Below are positions 57,501 to 64,000 of a stretch of DNA of 64,000 nucleotides, piece after piece. The DNA comes from Membranipora membranacea (Eukaryota > Bryozoa > Gymnolaemata > Cheilostomatida > Membraniporidae), in assembly GCA_914767715.1 (NCBI GenBank), contig OU612071.1, positions 8,169,493-8,233,492 of the forward strand. Direction: 5' to 3'. The first letter of the stretch is position 1, and every line of letters starts with the position of its first letter. The notes under the pieces are model-generated. The model saw only the letters and a list, made by a program, of their open reading frames with translations. It was not told the DNA's origin and did no database searches. The translations under genes were made by a program, and so were the position numbers.

Positions 57501-57763
57501 CCTCATAAGGTGAAGCAACTCCTGCTCATTTCAAATCTGAAATCCGTTTAGCTCTGAGGGTCTTTGTTCTCAGTCAGCATCCGTCTTAACGAGGCTCACT
57601 TTTGCTCTAAAAAAACATGCCAAACGGCGGCAATAAAAAATTAAAAGTTTGTCGCAATCATATCAAACTCAGACCAGTTCAAGCCCTTATATACCTCATT
57701 CAAAATCCAGAATATGTAGATTCTCGGATAGCCTGGTGGCTTGTAACGCTGACTTGAAATTCA
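39539..57763 (+). repeat. Satellite domain with pentameric higher-order repeat (D-B'-C-B-C, about 1675 bp)
   Basis: Copies 119-173. Four consecutive pentamers run through copies 119-138 (39539-46245). A shortened D-B'-C follows at 139-141, then an irregular D-B'-C-C-B'-C at 142-147. Two pentamers follow at 148-157 (49263-52611), then an expanded heptamer D-B'-C-B-C-B-C at 158-164 (52612-54958), a pentamer at 165-169, and a final D-B'-C-B cut off at 57763. Class A is absent here. D supplies the GAATTC site (lost in copy 158, where it reads GAATGC). Several B' copies (125, 143, 159) carry two extra A bases after position 126, a sub-lineage that travels next to D. Confidence 0.93.
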
Positions 57764-57767
57764 TTAA
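57760..57767. other. Right junction of the satellite array
   Basis: Satellite identity is complete up to TTCA, ending at 57763 (monomer position about 125). The next base departs from the repeat, with TTAATAACTG replacing CAAAAATATA. There is no run of decayed monomers before the break. The first non-satellite bases, 57764-57766, are at the same time the stop codon of a minus-strand open frame in the adjacent SH3 piece. Confidence 0.92.
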
Positions 57768-58060
57768 TAACTGCTACTGGAGCCTTGTTGGAAAGTTATT
57801 CCCCACTGCCAGTTGTCTTTACATCTGACATCTGCAGCATGCCTCTTTAGTGGCAGCCCAACCTCTGCTCTGTCATAAACAGGCTCAGTCATCATCCCCG
57901 TCAGTGAGTTTGATAAGGCAGCTCAAAGGTACAGACCCCTCATCCAGTTGATCATTAATAATCCTCACCCACTGAGGGTCATCATCATCTCTACCTAACA
58001 CAGTTACTAGCTCCCCTTAACTTATTGTCAGCTCAGTATATCATCTCTCATATTAGACCC
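57764..58060 (-). pseudogene. SH3-domain exon remnant, frameshifted, abutting the satellite
   Basis: Read on the minus strand, an AG acceptor with a T-rich tract (TTTTTTGAATTTTAG) ends at 58061. After it a phase-0 frame gives GSNMRDD. A shift of 2 (mod 3) bases between about 58035 and 58039 leads into ELTIS, then TAA at 58017-58019. From 58016 a 43-codon frame follows, starting GELVTVLGRDDDDPQW and including EGSVPLSCLIKLTD, and ends at TGA 57885-57887. The pattern ELxxx-GELVTVL, QWVRI, EGxVPxscL is the RT-loop, n-Src, Trp and VP part of an SH3 fold (family knowledge), although the usual second Trp of WW is Val. A second frame, open from 57922 to the TAA at 57764-57766, contains TEPVYDRAEVGLPLK and could be the tail after another shift. 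The lesions suggest a decayed exon. Alternatively the true acceptor lies near 58017 and the TAA is intronic, or the assembly has errors at the array edge. The parent gene is not recognised. Confidence 0.55.
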
Positions 58061-59045
58061 CTAAAATTCAAAAAATTATTACGATAAATGTGTAATAATG
58101 ATGGTCAAAGTTAAACTATTCACTGTACCTTTGCAGAGGCTCAGGTCAAAGCTGTATTAGGATCACAGTCATAACAAGAAGGAGCTTGGCAATTCATCGA
58201 TTGAGGTAACCAAATTTTGTATTAGGAAAAGCACTTCTACGCAAAGATTCCCCAAACTCTGACACACTCTCTTTATAAGCATAGAATACTCCGGAACTAT
58301 AGAGCTCATAAAAACATTCTGACAGGACACCATATGGAACACTAGAATCGAGGCACTGAGTCATTTAAATGTGGATGCCATTATGAAATTGTAATGTGAT
58401 TTAGCATTGGTGCTGTCACTGATCTTCAGTGAACAGTCTACAATCTATAGGTTTGATGACTCAATCAATTTAGATTAGAATTCGAGTTGCAAATAGATAT
58501 ATTCACCACTTTCTCATGATCATTTTGATGTTGTTTTCTTGAGAAGAATTGAAATTCAGGTTAAAGCTTATATAAAGTTGTTCACAGCAAGCTACTTGAT
58601 CTATTGCAAGTTTTAAACTTGAAATTCAATCAGTTGATTGAGTTATCAATATAACAATTAGTATTTGTACTGAAAAACAATGGTAACATCATTGCTATGT
58701 TATTCCATTACAAGAGCTCCCCCACAAATAAGTGCCTCGCCTATACTGCATATTGTATCCTGTCTATATCTTTTATTCAGTCTATGGTTGATGCTAAATA
58801 TGGGTATTTTGGTAGCCAAAAAAAAAATTAAACCATGGAAAATTAAGGACAATTAGGAATGAGACAACTAATAGCTAATAATCTGGTCCGTATCAGAGAA
58901 TCAGAAAAGAATGGAGGAATGATCTGAACTTAGTAATTATTGAGGCTATAGCATTTCAGTACCAAGTAACTACTTCTTAGTTCAAAGGAACATTGAAAAG
59001 CACCACCATACAACTTGGTTATTTTCAATCTCAATTCTTGTCAAT

Positions 59046-59117
59046 TCAAGCTTTGCGGTCACTATCAATGCTACTAATGGAAGTGCGCCCTTCAGATATA
59101 ACCCTAGCTTGCCCACC
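59046..59117 (-). CDS. Possible alternative terminal exon (weak)
   Basis: On the minus strand an acceptor-like GTAAAAAGTTTAG is followed by a phase-0 frame of 23 codons, beginning GGQARVISEGRTSISSID, then TGA at 59046-59048. The phase fits the donor of the exon at 59648-59783, so it could give a shorter isoform that stops before the rest of the SH3 domain. A one-in-three phase match and a short frame are easily met by chance, and the acceptor has a poor pyrimidine tract. Confidence 0.15.
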   Translation of the reverse strand, partial: GGQARVISEGRTSISSIDSDRKA

Positions 59118-59497
59118 CTAAACTTTTTACATTGATGCGCTCAAAATATATGTTGTATCAGTAATCATATTCAAGCATATTCTCAATTACCCAACAGGGG
59201 CCTGAATAGAAAGAAAGTGTACCTGATTAGTAACAATATTATTCTTATAATAATTTTCATTATTAGCTGAAAATGTTGTGTTTTGACTTTTAGGAATTCG
59301 CAAAGACAGTTTTTAAAATGAAAAATTGCAAAGGCTTTCATCTAGGGTCTGAAGAAATGACTAGGCAATATAAAAGCACTATCTTCGATATCACCGGGTA
59401 ATACTGTACATGCTGAGACCACAGTATGTGTCTCTGTCACATTTTGAGCTTTTTATTCAGTGAAGACAGATTAAACTGTTTGTATATGTATTTATAC

Positions 59498-59519
59498 ATA
59501 TATATATATATATATATAT
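59498..59519. repeat. (AT)11 microsatellite
   Basis: Eleven uninterrupted AT units, preceded by the related imperfect TATATGTATTTATACAT, within AT-rich intron-like DNA. Confidence 0.95.
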
Positions 59520-59647
59520 TTCAATAATCTGGTTTGTTTTGGTCAGATACCATTTTTCAGGGAATCGTTGCCCCAAAATTATTCCTCAGTTGTTGGAATT
59601 GCATCGTGTGACATCTTTATTCCAATTTAAATCTGACATAATCTCAC

Positions 59648-59783
59648 CGTATGATCATAAACAACAAGGTATGCCCCTTTGAGCTGTTCTTCATCATCCA
59701 AATCTTCTAAGGATGTAGGAGTTATGTTCCCATTGTTTCTGTCAATGTCAGCAGCAAATTTGGCCGCAGCTACCTCATCATTC
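59648..59783 (-). CDS. Internal coding exon of an SH3-domain protein (136 bp)
   Basis: On the minus strand the exon is bordered by a good acceptor (TTTATTGTATTTGTAG) and a consensus-like donor (ACG then GTGAGAT). One base completes a split codon, then 45 codons are open: NDEVAAAKFAADIDR, then NNGNITPTSLEDLDDEEQ, then LKGAYLVVYDHT. The middle is acidic and polar, as in a linker. The last residues, AYLVVYDH, match the first strand of an SH3 domain (consensus ALYDY). The donor is phase 0, which fits the acceptor of the SH3 piece at 58060, so the fold would continue there. Adaptor proteins and Rho-GEFs commonly carry such SH3 domains (family knowledge), but I do not recognise this gene. The upstream exon is not identified; it would have to lie to the right, placing the diverged satellite in an intron. 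The exon itself is intact. Confidence 0.62.
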
Positions 59784-59808
59784 CTACAAATACAATAAAG
59801 GATCCTAG

Positions 59809-59915
59809 AAAGTAATAAAAAAATAATAAAGTAATAAATTTATAATAATAAATGATTAATAAATAATTAATAAATTAATAATAAAGTATTAAAAAAGTAA
59901 TAAAATGAAAAAAAA
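59809..59915. repeat. TAA-rich low-complexity tract
   Basis: Imperfect repeats of TAATAAA and related units with A runs lie immediately upstream of the 59648-59783 exon in the direction of its transcription. They are probably a decayed trinucleotide or tetranucleotide microsatellite, or possibly an old A-rich retroelement tail. Confidence 0.75.
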
Positions 59916-60198
59916 ATGTAGGTAGATGAACAATTATTGATCTTGTATACCTGTACAAGTGGTCTCTGGTTGTGGTAATGATGACCAACGATCATGTCAA
60001 ATCACAACGTCAATTCCATTTTAACAATTTTATCAACAATTAATAAATTATCTATGATTGTTTATATAACAGTTATTTTCAAAATCTTAAGATCAATATT
60101 TTTCAGATCATGGAAATTTGATCATCATAGGTGGTTGTTAACTGAAAAGATAAGGATAAAAATATGGTTTCTCACGAAAAATAATTAAATTTGGTTTT
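59916..60198. other. AT-rich DNA without recognised features
   Basis: Runs from the TAA-rich tract to the diverged satellite. A 64-codon plus-strand open frame (59994-60188) has a composition expected from AT-rich non-coding DNA (Ile, Asn, Lys, Ser rich) and no recognisable motif. Confidence 0.5.
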
Positions 60199-60222
60199 GC
60201 CATAATGCCATGAACTTATGGC
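60199..60222. repeat. Short inverted repeat at the left edge of the diverged satellite
   Basis: GCCATAA and TTATGGC form perfect 7-bp arms around a 10-bp loop. The right arm belongs to the satellite (GAACTTATGGC is found in the other copies), whereas the left arm lies outside it, so the hairpin straddles the edge. Confidence 0.6.
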
Positions 60223-61786
60223 AATTTGAAATTTCAAATTAAGCTAACATGGGGCACGTTGAAATTTTTTTGTCTCAGATTAAATGTTTTCTTTGCTTTT
60301 GTCCCACCTCGTTTCGCTTTTATCCTACCTCATATGGAAGGGCAACTCGGGCTCTATCATATCTTAAAATGGCTTTGATCTGCGACTCTTCATTTTCTGT
60401 CAGTCTCAGTTTTAAGGAGGCTCACTCTTGCATCAAAAAATGAAATATTGAAAAATTCAAAGTTTGCTAGATTACTTCCAAACTCAAACCAATTCAAGGC
60501 CCAATTTACTTCATGCAAATTCCTAAATATGGGCATCCTGCCATTATTTGAAGGGAAGTTATCGCAATTTAAAATATCAAAATAATTCAACATGGGGCAC
60601 GTTGGAATTTTTTTCGGCTCAGATTAAATGTTTTATTTGCTTTTGTCCCCCCTCATTTCGCTTTTATCCTACTTCATATGGAAGGGAACTCGCGCTCTAT
60701 CATATCTTAAAGTGGCTTTGATCTGTGACCATTCATTCTCTGTCAGTCTCAGCTCACTCTTGCAACAAAAAATAAATATTGAAAAAATCACTGTCAGTTG
60801 GATTACTTCCAAACTCAAATCAATTCAACGCCCGATTTATGTCATGCAAATTCCTTAATATGGGCATCCTGCCATTATTTGAAGGGAACTTACGGCAATT
60901 TGAACTTTTAAAATAATTTAACATAGGGCACGTTGGAATTTTTTCGGCTCAGATTAAATTTTATTTGCTTTTAATCAACATCATTTCGCTTTTATCCTAC
61001 CTCATATGGAAGGGCAACTCGCGCTCTATCATCTTAAAATGGCTTTGATCTGCGACTCTTCATTTTCTGTCAACCTCAGTTTTAAGGAGGCTCACTCTTG
61101 CATCAAAAAATGAAATATTGAAAAATTCAAAGTCTGTCAGATTACTTCAAAACTCAAATCAATTCAAGGCCCAATTTACGTCATGCAAATTCTTAAATAT
61201 GGGCATCCTACCATTATTTGAAGGGAACTTATGGCAATTTTAAATTTTAAAATAATGTTATATGGGGCACGTTGGAATTTTTTCTGTTCAGATTTAATGT
61301 TTTATTTGCTTTGGTATCATCTCATTTCGCTTTTATCCTAATTCATATGGAAGGGAACTCGCGCTCTATGATATCTTAAAATCATTTTGAACTGTGACCA
61401 TTCATTCTCTGTCAGCGTCAGTTTTAAAGAGGCTCCCTCTTGCAACAAAATATAAAATATTAAAAAATTTTAAGTCTGTCAGATTACTTCCAAACTCGAA
61501 TCAACCCAAGGCCCAACTGACATCATGAGTTTCCTAAATATGAGCATCCTGCCGTCATTTGAAGGGAACTTATGCCAAATTGAAATTTAAAAAAAATTTA
61601 ACACGGGCCACGTTGGGATTTTTTTGGCTCAGATTAAATGTTTTATTTGCTTTTATCCCACATCATTTCGCTTTTATCCTACTTCATATGGAAGGGCAAC
61701 TCGCGCTCTATCATATTTTAAAATGGCTTTGATCTGCGACTATTCATTCTCTGTCAGTCTCAGTTTTAAGGAGGCTCACTCTTGCA
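60212..61786 (+). repeat. Diverged relatives of the 335-bp satellite, about 4.7 monomers
   Basis: In the register of the main array the units are 60212-60453 (partial, starting near monomer position 101), 60454-60785, 60786-61123, 61124-61465 and 61466-61786 (partial), with periods of 332-342 bp. Homology to the main unit is clear from blocks in matching order: AAACTCAAACCAATTCAAG for AAACTCAGACCAGTTCAAG, TTTTTTCGGCTCAGAT for TTTTTTCCGCTCGGAT, CCTACCTCATATGGAAGGGC for CCTACCTCATAAGGTGAAGC, and GAGGCTCACTCTTGCA for GAGGCTCACTTTTGCT. The unit at 60454-60785 has lost about 10 bp before CTCACTCTTG. These units differ from one another far more than copies in the main array do, and they have escaped homogenisation. 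The right edge falls inside CTTGCA at 61786. Confidence 0.93.
60223..60240. repeat. Perfect 18-bp palindrome in the first diverged monomer
   Basis: AATTTGAAATTTCAAATT equals its own reverse complement. The other diverged units carry related but imperfect versions such as AATTTGAACTTTTAAAAT, so the perfect form is specific to the outermost unit. No function can be assigned. Confidence 0.7.
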
Positions 61787-62407
61787 GTAACAGCTATGAA
61801 TTTTCCTCTCTATGTTACCATGCCTGTTTGTGTACATTCATTCAGTTAACCACTCCTATTTGCTCATACTCTCAATTAAATAGGAATACACATCATTTCG
61901 TAATAAAGTAGTGTTTGATTGGTTTTATTCTGAGGAGGGGTGCAACATTCTTCCCATTGGATGATTTCTTTTCAATCTTTTAACTACATAAAAAACTTTA
62001 TAGAATTCCATCACTTTCATACCAATCTGCTACATCATTTAACTACAATTCACAACCCACGAAACCGATAATTTTTATTGCATAACAAAATAAAACACAG
62101 TTATTCTGTAGTAAGTTGGATGTCGGGAGCCTGTTTCTAACATGGCCCATGAAGCCTATGAGACTTGTATTACAAAAGGCATTTTGTTTGGTGAACAAAG
62201 GAGTACAATGGCAGGCAAAGTTTGCTTGCCTGAATAAATATTGTATGTGTGTGATCGATGGTTTAGGGGCCTGTGTCATTACCAAAAATTCCAGTTCTGT
62301 TTGGCCAATAGCCAGTTTTATGAAAAAATCATAGTAGATGGTTTTTTGGCGCAGCCCATGTTGCATGTTAAGATATAGTTTAGGTACTTAGTCTGATCCA
62401 ACACAAG
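61787..62407. other. Non-satellite flank without a recognised gene
   Basis: Mixed AT-rich DNA. Open frames exist on both strands over the same bases (minus 62043-62366, 107 codons; plus 62116-62334, 72 codons). Neither shows a recognisable domain, repeat or signal sequence, and at most one could be real. No splice borders of good quality frame them. Confidence 0.45.
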
Positions 62408-62563
62408 GGCGTTGTAAGACAAGCTGTGCCCCATGCCTTACCGCACTCAAGAACAATGGATTTTTAACGATACATGCTGCATAACAATGTGTATTGTACT
62501 CAGAACGATGCTATAGGGGCCTTGAGTGCTGTAAAGCATGTCCCATAACATGTATTACAACAC
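62408..62563. repeat. Imperfect inverted repeat, possible decayed foldback element
   Basis: The left arm (62408-62450) read on the minus strand is TTGAGTGCGGTAAGGCATG ... CTTACAACGCC. The right arm (62522-62563) on the plus strand is TTGAGTGCTGTAAAGCATG ... ATTACAACACC. The arms match at roughly three quarters of positions over about 42 bp, with a 71-bp spacer that holds another small foldback (TACATGCTGC region). The arrangement resembles a short foldback transposon or MITE, but I could not define target-site duplications. Confidence 0.5.
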
Positions 62564-62800
62564 CTGTTGCCAGTGACGGTTTTTAGTGCCAATTCAGAAC
62601 TGCATAAACTTTTGTAATGTCCCGTCCTTGGCTGAATCGCCGAAGAAAGTCTTCTTATGGGATTTCGAGTTCTAGTTGTCAAGAGATCTAGTTTTTATTC
62701 CATTTAACCAGTTGCATTTAGTTGCACTTGCTGAAGTGTGCGAACCACAGTTATCTCATCATAAAACAATGAAAAAATCCAACAATTTACGAAGAGCCTC
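62564..62800. other. DNA without recognised features
   Basis: The start of a 121-codon plus-strand open frame (62676-63041) lies here. The frame shows no recognised domain and crosses the GC-rich hairpin at 62801-62828. I do not consider it supported as a gene. Confidence 0.4.
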
Positions 62801-62828
62801 GGCAGCGTGGGAATTTCCCCTTGCCGCC
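62801..62828. repeat. GC-rich hairpin with a GGGAATTTCC core
   Basis: GGCAGCGTGGGAA and TTCCCCTTGCCGCC are near-complementary arms meeting in the middle of GGAATTTCC, giving a foldback with few mismatches in otherwise AT-rich DNA. The core GGGAATTTCC fits the NF-kB/Rel consensus GGGRNNYYCC. That may be a coincidence of the palindrome. Confidence 0.45.
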
Positions 62829-63058
62829 GGCTACAGACTTTCAGCGTCTACCAAACCACCCCAGCCCGCAAGAGCCAACTTGACATGTATGGTCATGATT
62901 AGGGGCCAATCTTACAGTATTTGCATCAATCAGTCTGCAGTTAAAAGACGTAAAATTTGTACCCAACACAAAGTAACAGCAATACGTCATGCTAGCAACA
63001 ATTCATGTTATAGCCAACACATTACTTACACATGGTACTGAAATAAATATACACTTAC

Positions 63059-63114
63059 ACCACCATCGTTTGGTTAGGCAGTGGAGATCTCCTGGCGCGA
63101 CCCACTGAGACTAA
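63059..63114 (-). CDS. Possible small exon upstream of the SH3 exons (weak)
   Basis: On the minus strand a near-ideal donor, GGTGGT followed by GTAAGTG, lies at 63059/63058. An AG acceptor (TATGTGACAG) precedes TTAGTCTCAG at 63114. Between them one frame reads LVSVGRARRSPLPNQTMV, basic and Ser/Pro-rich like a linker. The donor is strong but the acceptor has no pyrimidine tract, and the frame runs into a stop two codons upstream, so the exon may be spurious or have a different left border. Confidence 0.2.
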
Positions 63115-63605
63115 CTGTCACATACTGAGCCGGCAACCTTCAGACATCTGCCTAAGCACCTTTCAAGCTGCTTTGTCTGTGACCAGAGTCACACCTACAG
63201 ATCGATGCAACTTTCAAAGGTGTCCTCACAGTTTCTGTTTAGAAAGGTTCTTCCAACTCAAACAAGGCTGTACTATCACAACTCACAATGTGACATCCCC
63301 TGCATCTTTGCACAATATTACCTTACCACACATTTCCGTTACATTGCTTTACATCTAGTAACAGTATTTCCAAAAGCTGTAGATGCAGTTATTGGTAGCA
63401 GTCACCTAGCATTATAATTAGTTTGTTCACAGCAATTTGGTGATAGCTAAGCGGAAGCTATCATTTAGCTGTCAGCTTATGGTGCATACCTCTGGATAAC
63501 CAAGCCGCTCAGCTTTCTAGATTGATTATGTGTAGTTTCCCCTCTCACAGTTTTTTGGAGTTAGGGCTTATTTTGATATAACATTTGATGGATAAAGATT
63601 GAAAA
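63115..63605. other. Non-repetitive DNA without a recognised gene
   Basis: Short overlapping open frames on the plus strand (63173-63358 and 63205-63417) share the same bases in different frames and show no domain. A GTAAGG donor-like site occurs on the minus strand near 63323, but no convincing exon precedes it. Confidence 0.4.
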
Positions 63606-63621
63606 GATAATAATAATAATA
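63606..63621. repeat. Short (ATA)n microsatellite
   Basis: About five ATA/TAA units in GATAATAATAATAATATG. Confidence 0.85.
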
Positions 63622-64000
63622 TGTATTAGGGTCAGTTGCATATGAGTTTTCACTCGGTAGTATTAATTGAGGCCATAACACAAGTAAACCTTGAATAGCT
63701 AGGTTTTTTATGATACTGCATGGAAAAAGGTAATTATATTTCATACATTAATCATGTTACAGCTATTTTCCAGTGCATATGACATACAATTAATGGTATT
63801 AGGCGGAGAAATATGTTTTAAATTGTGTACATTTTGCTATCAGCATGATTAGGAGTTGCATCACCACAACAATAGGGAAGACAAGTTATCATACTGGATA
63901 ATAATGTACCATGACACATAAAATATCTCATGCCATATTTAACTGAATTGTTCTGTGTACCCATGTCTCATATTGTTTCCCTTTTCCGGACAGATTCATG
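63622..64000. other. AT-rich DNA to the window edge; possible splice acceptor at the end
   Basis: No open frame of note. The last bases on the plus strand contain a pyrimidine-rich TTTCCCTTTTCCGGACAG ending at 63993, a good-looking 3' splice site that would begin a plus-strand exon at 63994. On the minus strand the same bases are open (MNLSGKGKQYETW then GTAC). The window ends too soon to choose. Confidence 0.25.

Larger units (their letters stand above)
1..57763 (+). repeat. 335-bp satellite DNA, tandem array of 172 monomers plus a partial one
   Basis: The same 335-bp unit recurs head to tail. With the unit starting at AATTAAAAGTTTG, copies begin at 1, 336, 671, 1006 and so on. I followed the register to copy 173 at 57639, which stops after 125 bp at 57763. 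The net length excess over 172 x 335 is 18 bp. It comes from small indels, mostly in the A7 and T7 runs, plus a 4-bp duplication in copy 124 and a 2-bp insertion in copy 44. All copies have one orientation and no other DNA interrupts them. Copies differ from each other at only a few positions, which indicates strong recent homogenisation. The array is open at the left window edge, so its full length is unknown. I see no CENP-B box-like motif and no conserved reading frame. A centromeric or heterochromatic role is possible but not shown by the sequence. Confidence 0.98.
58061..59647 (-). other. Intron-like AT-rich DNA between the two SH3-related pieces
   Basis: If the two minus-strand pieces belong to one gene, this stretch is the intron between them: it starts with GTGAGAT at 59647-59641 (minus strand) and ends with AATTTTAG at 58061. 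It is AT-rich and holds no long open frame on either strand and no recognised transposon. It contains an A10 run near 58819, a dinucleotide repeat at 59498-59519 and a possible alternative small exon at 59046-59117. Confidence 0.4.

Noticed and set aside
1-57763. CRISPR array or prokaryotic repeat locus
   Set aside because: The repeat has no unique spacers: the whole 335-bp unit repeats, and the flank shows intron-exon structure.
1-57763. Ribosomal or tRNA gene cluster
   Set aside because: The unit has no rRNA core sequence and no cloverleaf; only a lone B-box-like motif is present.
60249-60443. Related peptides (RATRALSYLKMALICD and variants) in frames at 60249, 60628 and 61624
   Set aside because: They recur because the DNA is repeated. 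Frames open and close at random positions in the diverged monomers and there are stops in the other units.
60390-60593. 67-codon minus-strand open frame in the diverged satellite
   Set aside because: It is the antisense of repeat DNA, overlaps a plus-strand frame and is not kept in the other units.
62043-62366. 107-codon minus-strand open frame
   Set aside because: No recognisable domain, a composition rich in Cys, Phe and Ile as in random AT-rich DNA, an overlapping plus-strand frame, and no splice or promoter context. It was not called, though its length makes a homology search reasonable.
62676-63041. 121-codon plus-strand open frame starting MSRDLVFIPF
   Set aside because: No domain recognised. 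It crosses a GC-rich hairpin, and its end overlaps the region with a minus-strand splice donor. Chance is the simpler explanation.
63273-63395. Possible minus-strand mini-exon ending at a GTAAGG donor (LLEILLLDVKQ frame)
   Set aside because: The frame is under 20 codons, the acceptor is weak and there is no phase link to the other exons.

Overview
This window is eukaryotic nuclear DNA, almost certainly from an animal (inferred). It is dominated by one tandem satellite, the rest is AT-rich intergenic or intronic-looking DNA, and the only protein-coding signals are exon-sized pieces with GT/AG splice borders. No prokaryotic operon, Shine-Dalgarno site, CRISPR array, rRNA or tRNA gene is visible. 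The species cannot be named from the sequence.

Region 1 (1-57763) is a head-to-tail satellite with a 335-bp monomer: 172 complete copies plus a 125-bp partial copy, all in the same orientation. The array is already running at base 1, so it continues to the left. Copies differ by only a few bases, but linked diagnostic sites define monomer classes that repeat in higher-order patterns. With monomer coordinates set so copy 1 = bases 1-335, the sites are 76 (A/C), 79 (G/T), 109 (C/T), 124 (T/C), 239 (T/A), 243 (T/G) and 276 (G/A). The left half is a trimer A-B-C (about 1005 bp). The right part is a pentamer D-B'-C-B-C (about 1675 bp). Between them, about 27.5-39.5 kb, is a disordered zone where old and new classes mix. 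D looks like a B/A recombinant, and the opposite kind of mosaic also occurs.

Region 2 (57764-60211) is non-satellite DNA. On the minus strand it holds a convincing 136-bp exon (59648-59783), followed downstream by a second piece (58060-57764) that encodes most of an SH3 domain. The two splice in the same phase, and together they read as one SH3 fold. The second piece has a frameshift and stop codons and lies directly against the satellite edge, so it looks decayed.

Region 3 (60212-61786) holds about 4.7 strongly diverged monomers of the same satellite family, same orientation, period 332-342 bp. It begins at nearly the same monomer phase at which the main array stops.

Region 4 (61787-64000) is AT-rich DNA with an imperfect inverted repeat (62408-62563), a GC-rich hairpin (62801-62828), a short ATA-type microsatellite and weak splice-like signals. 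I recognise no gene there.

The short open frames inside the satellite (starting MPNGGN or MSQSYQ) are products of the repeat and not genes.
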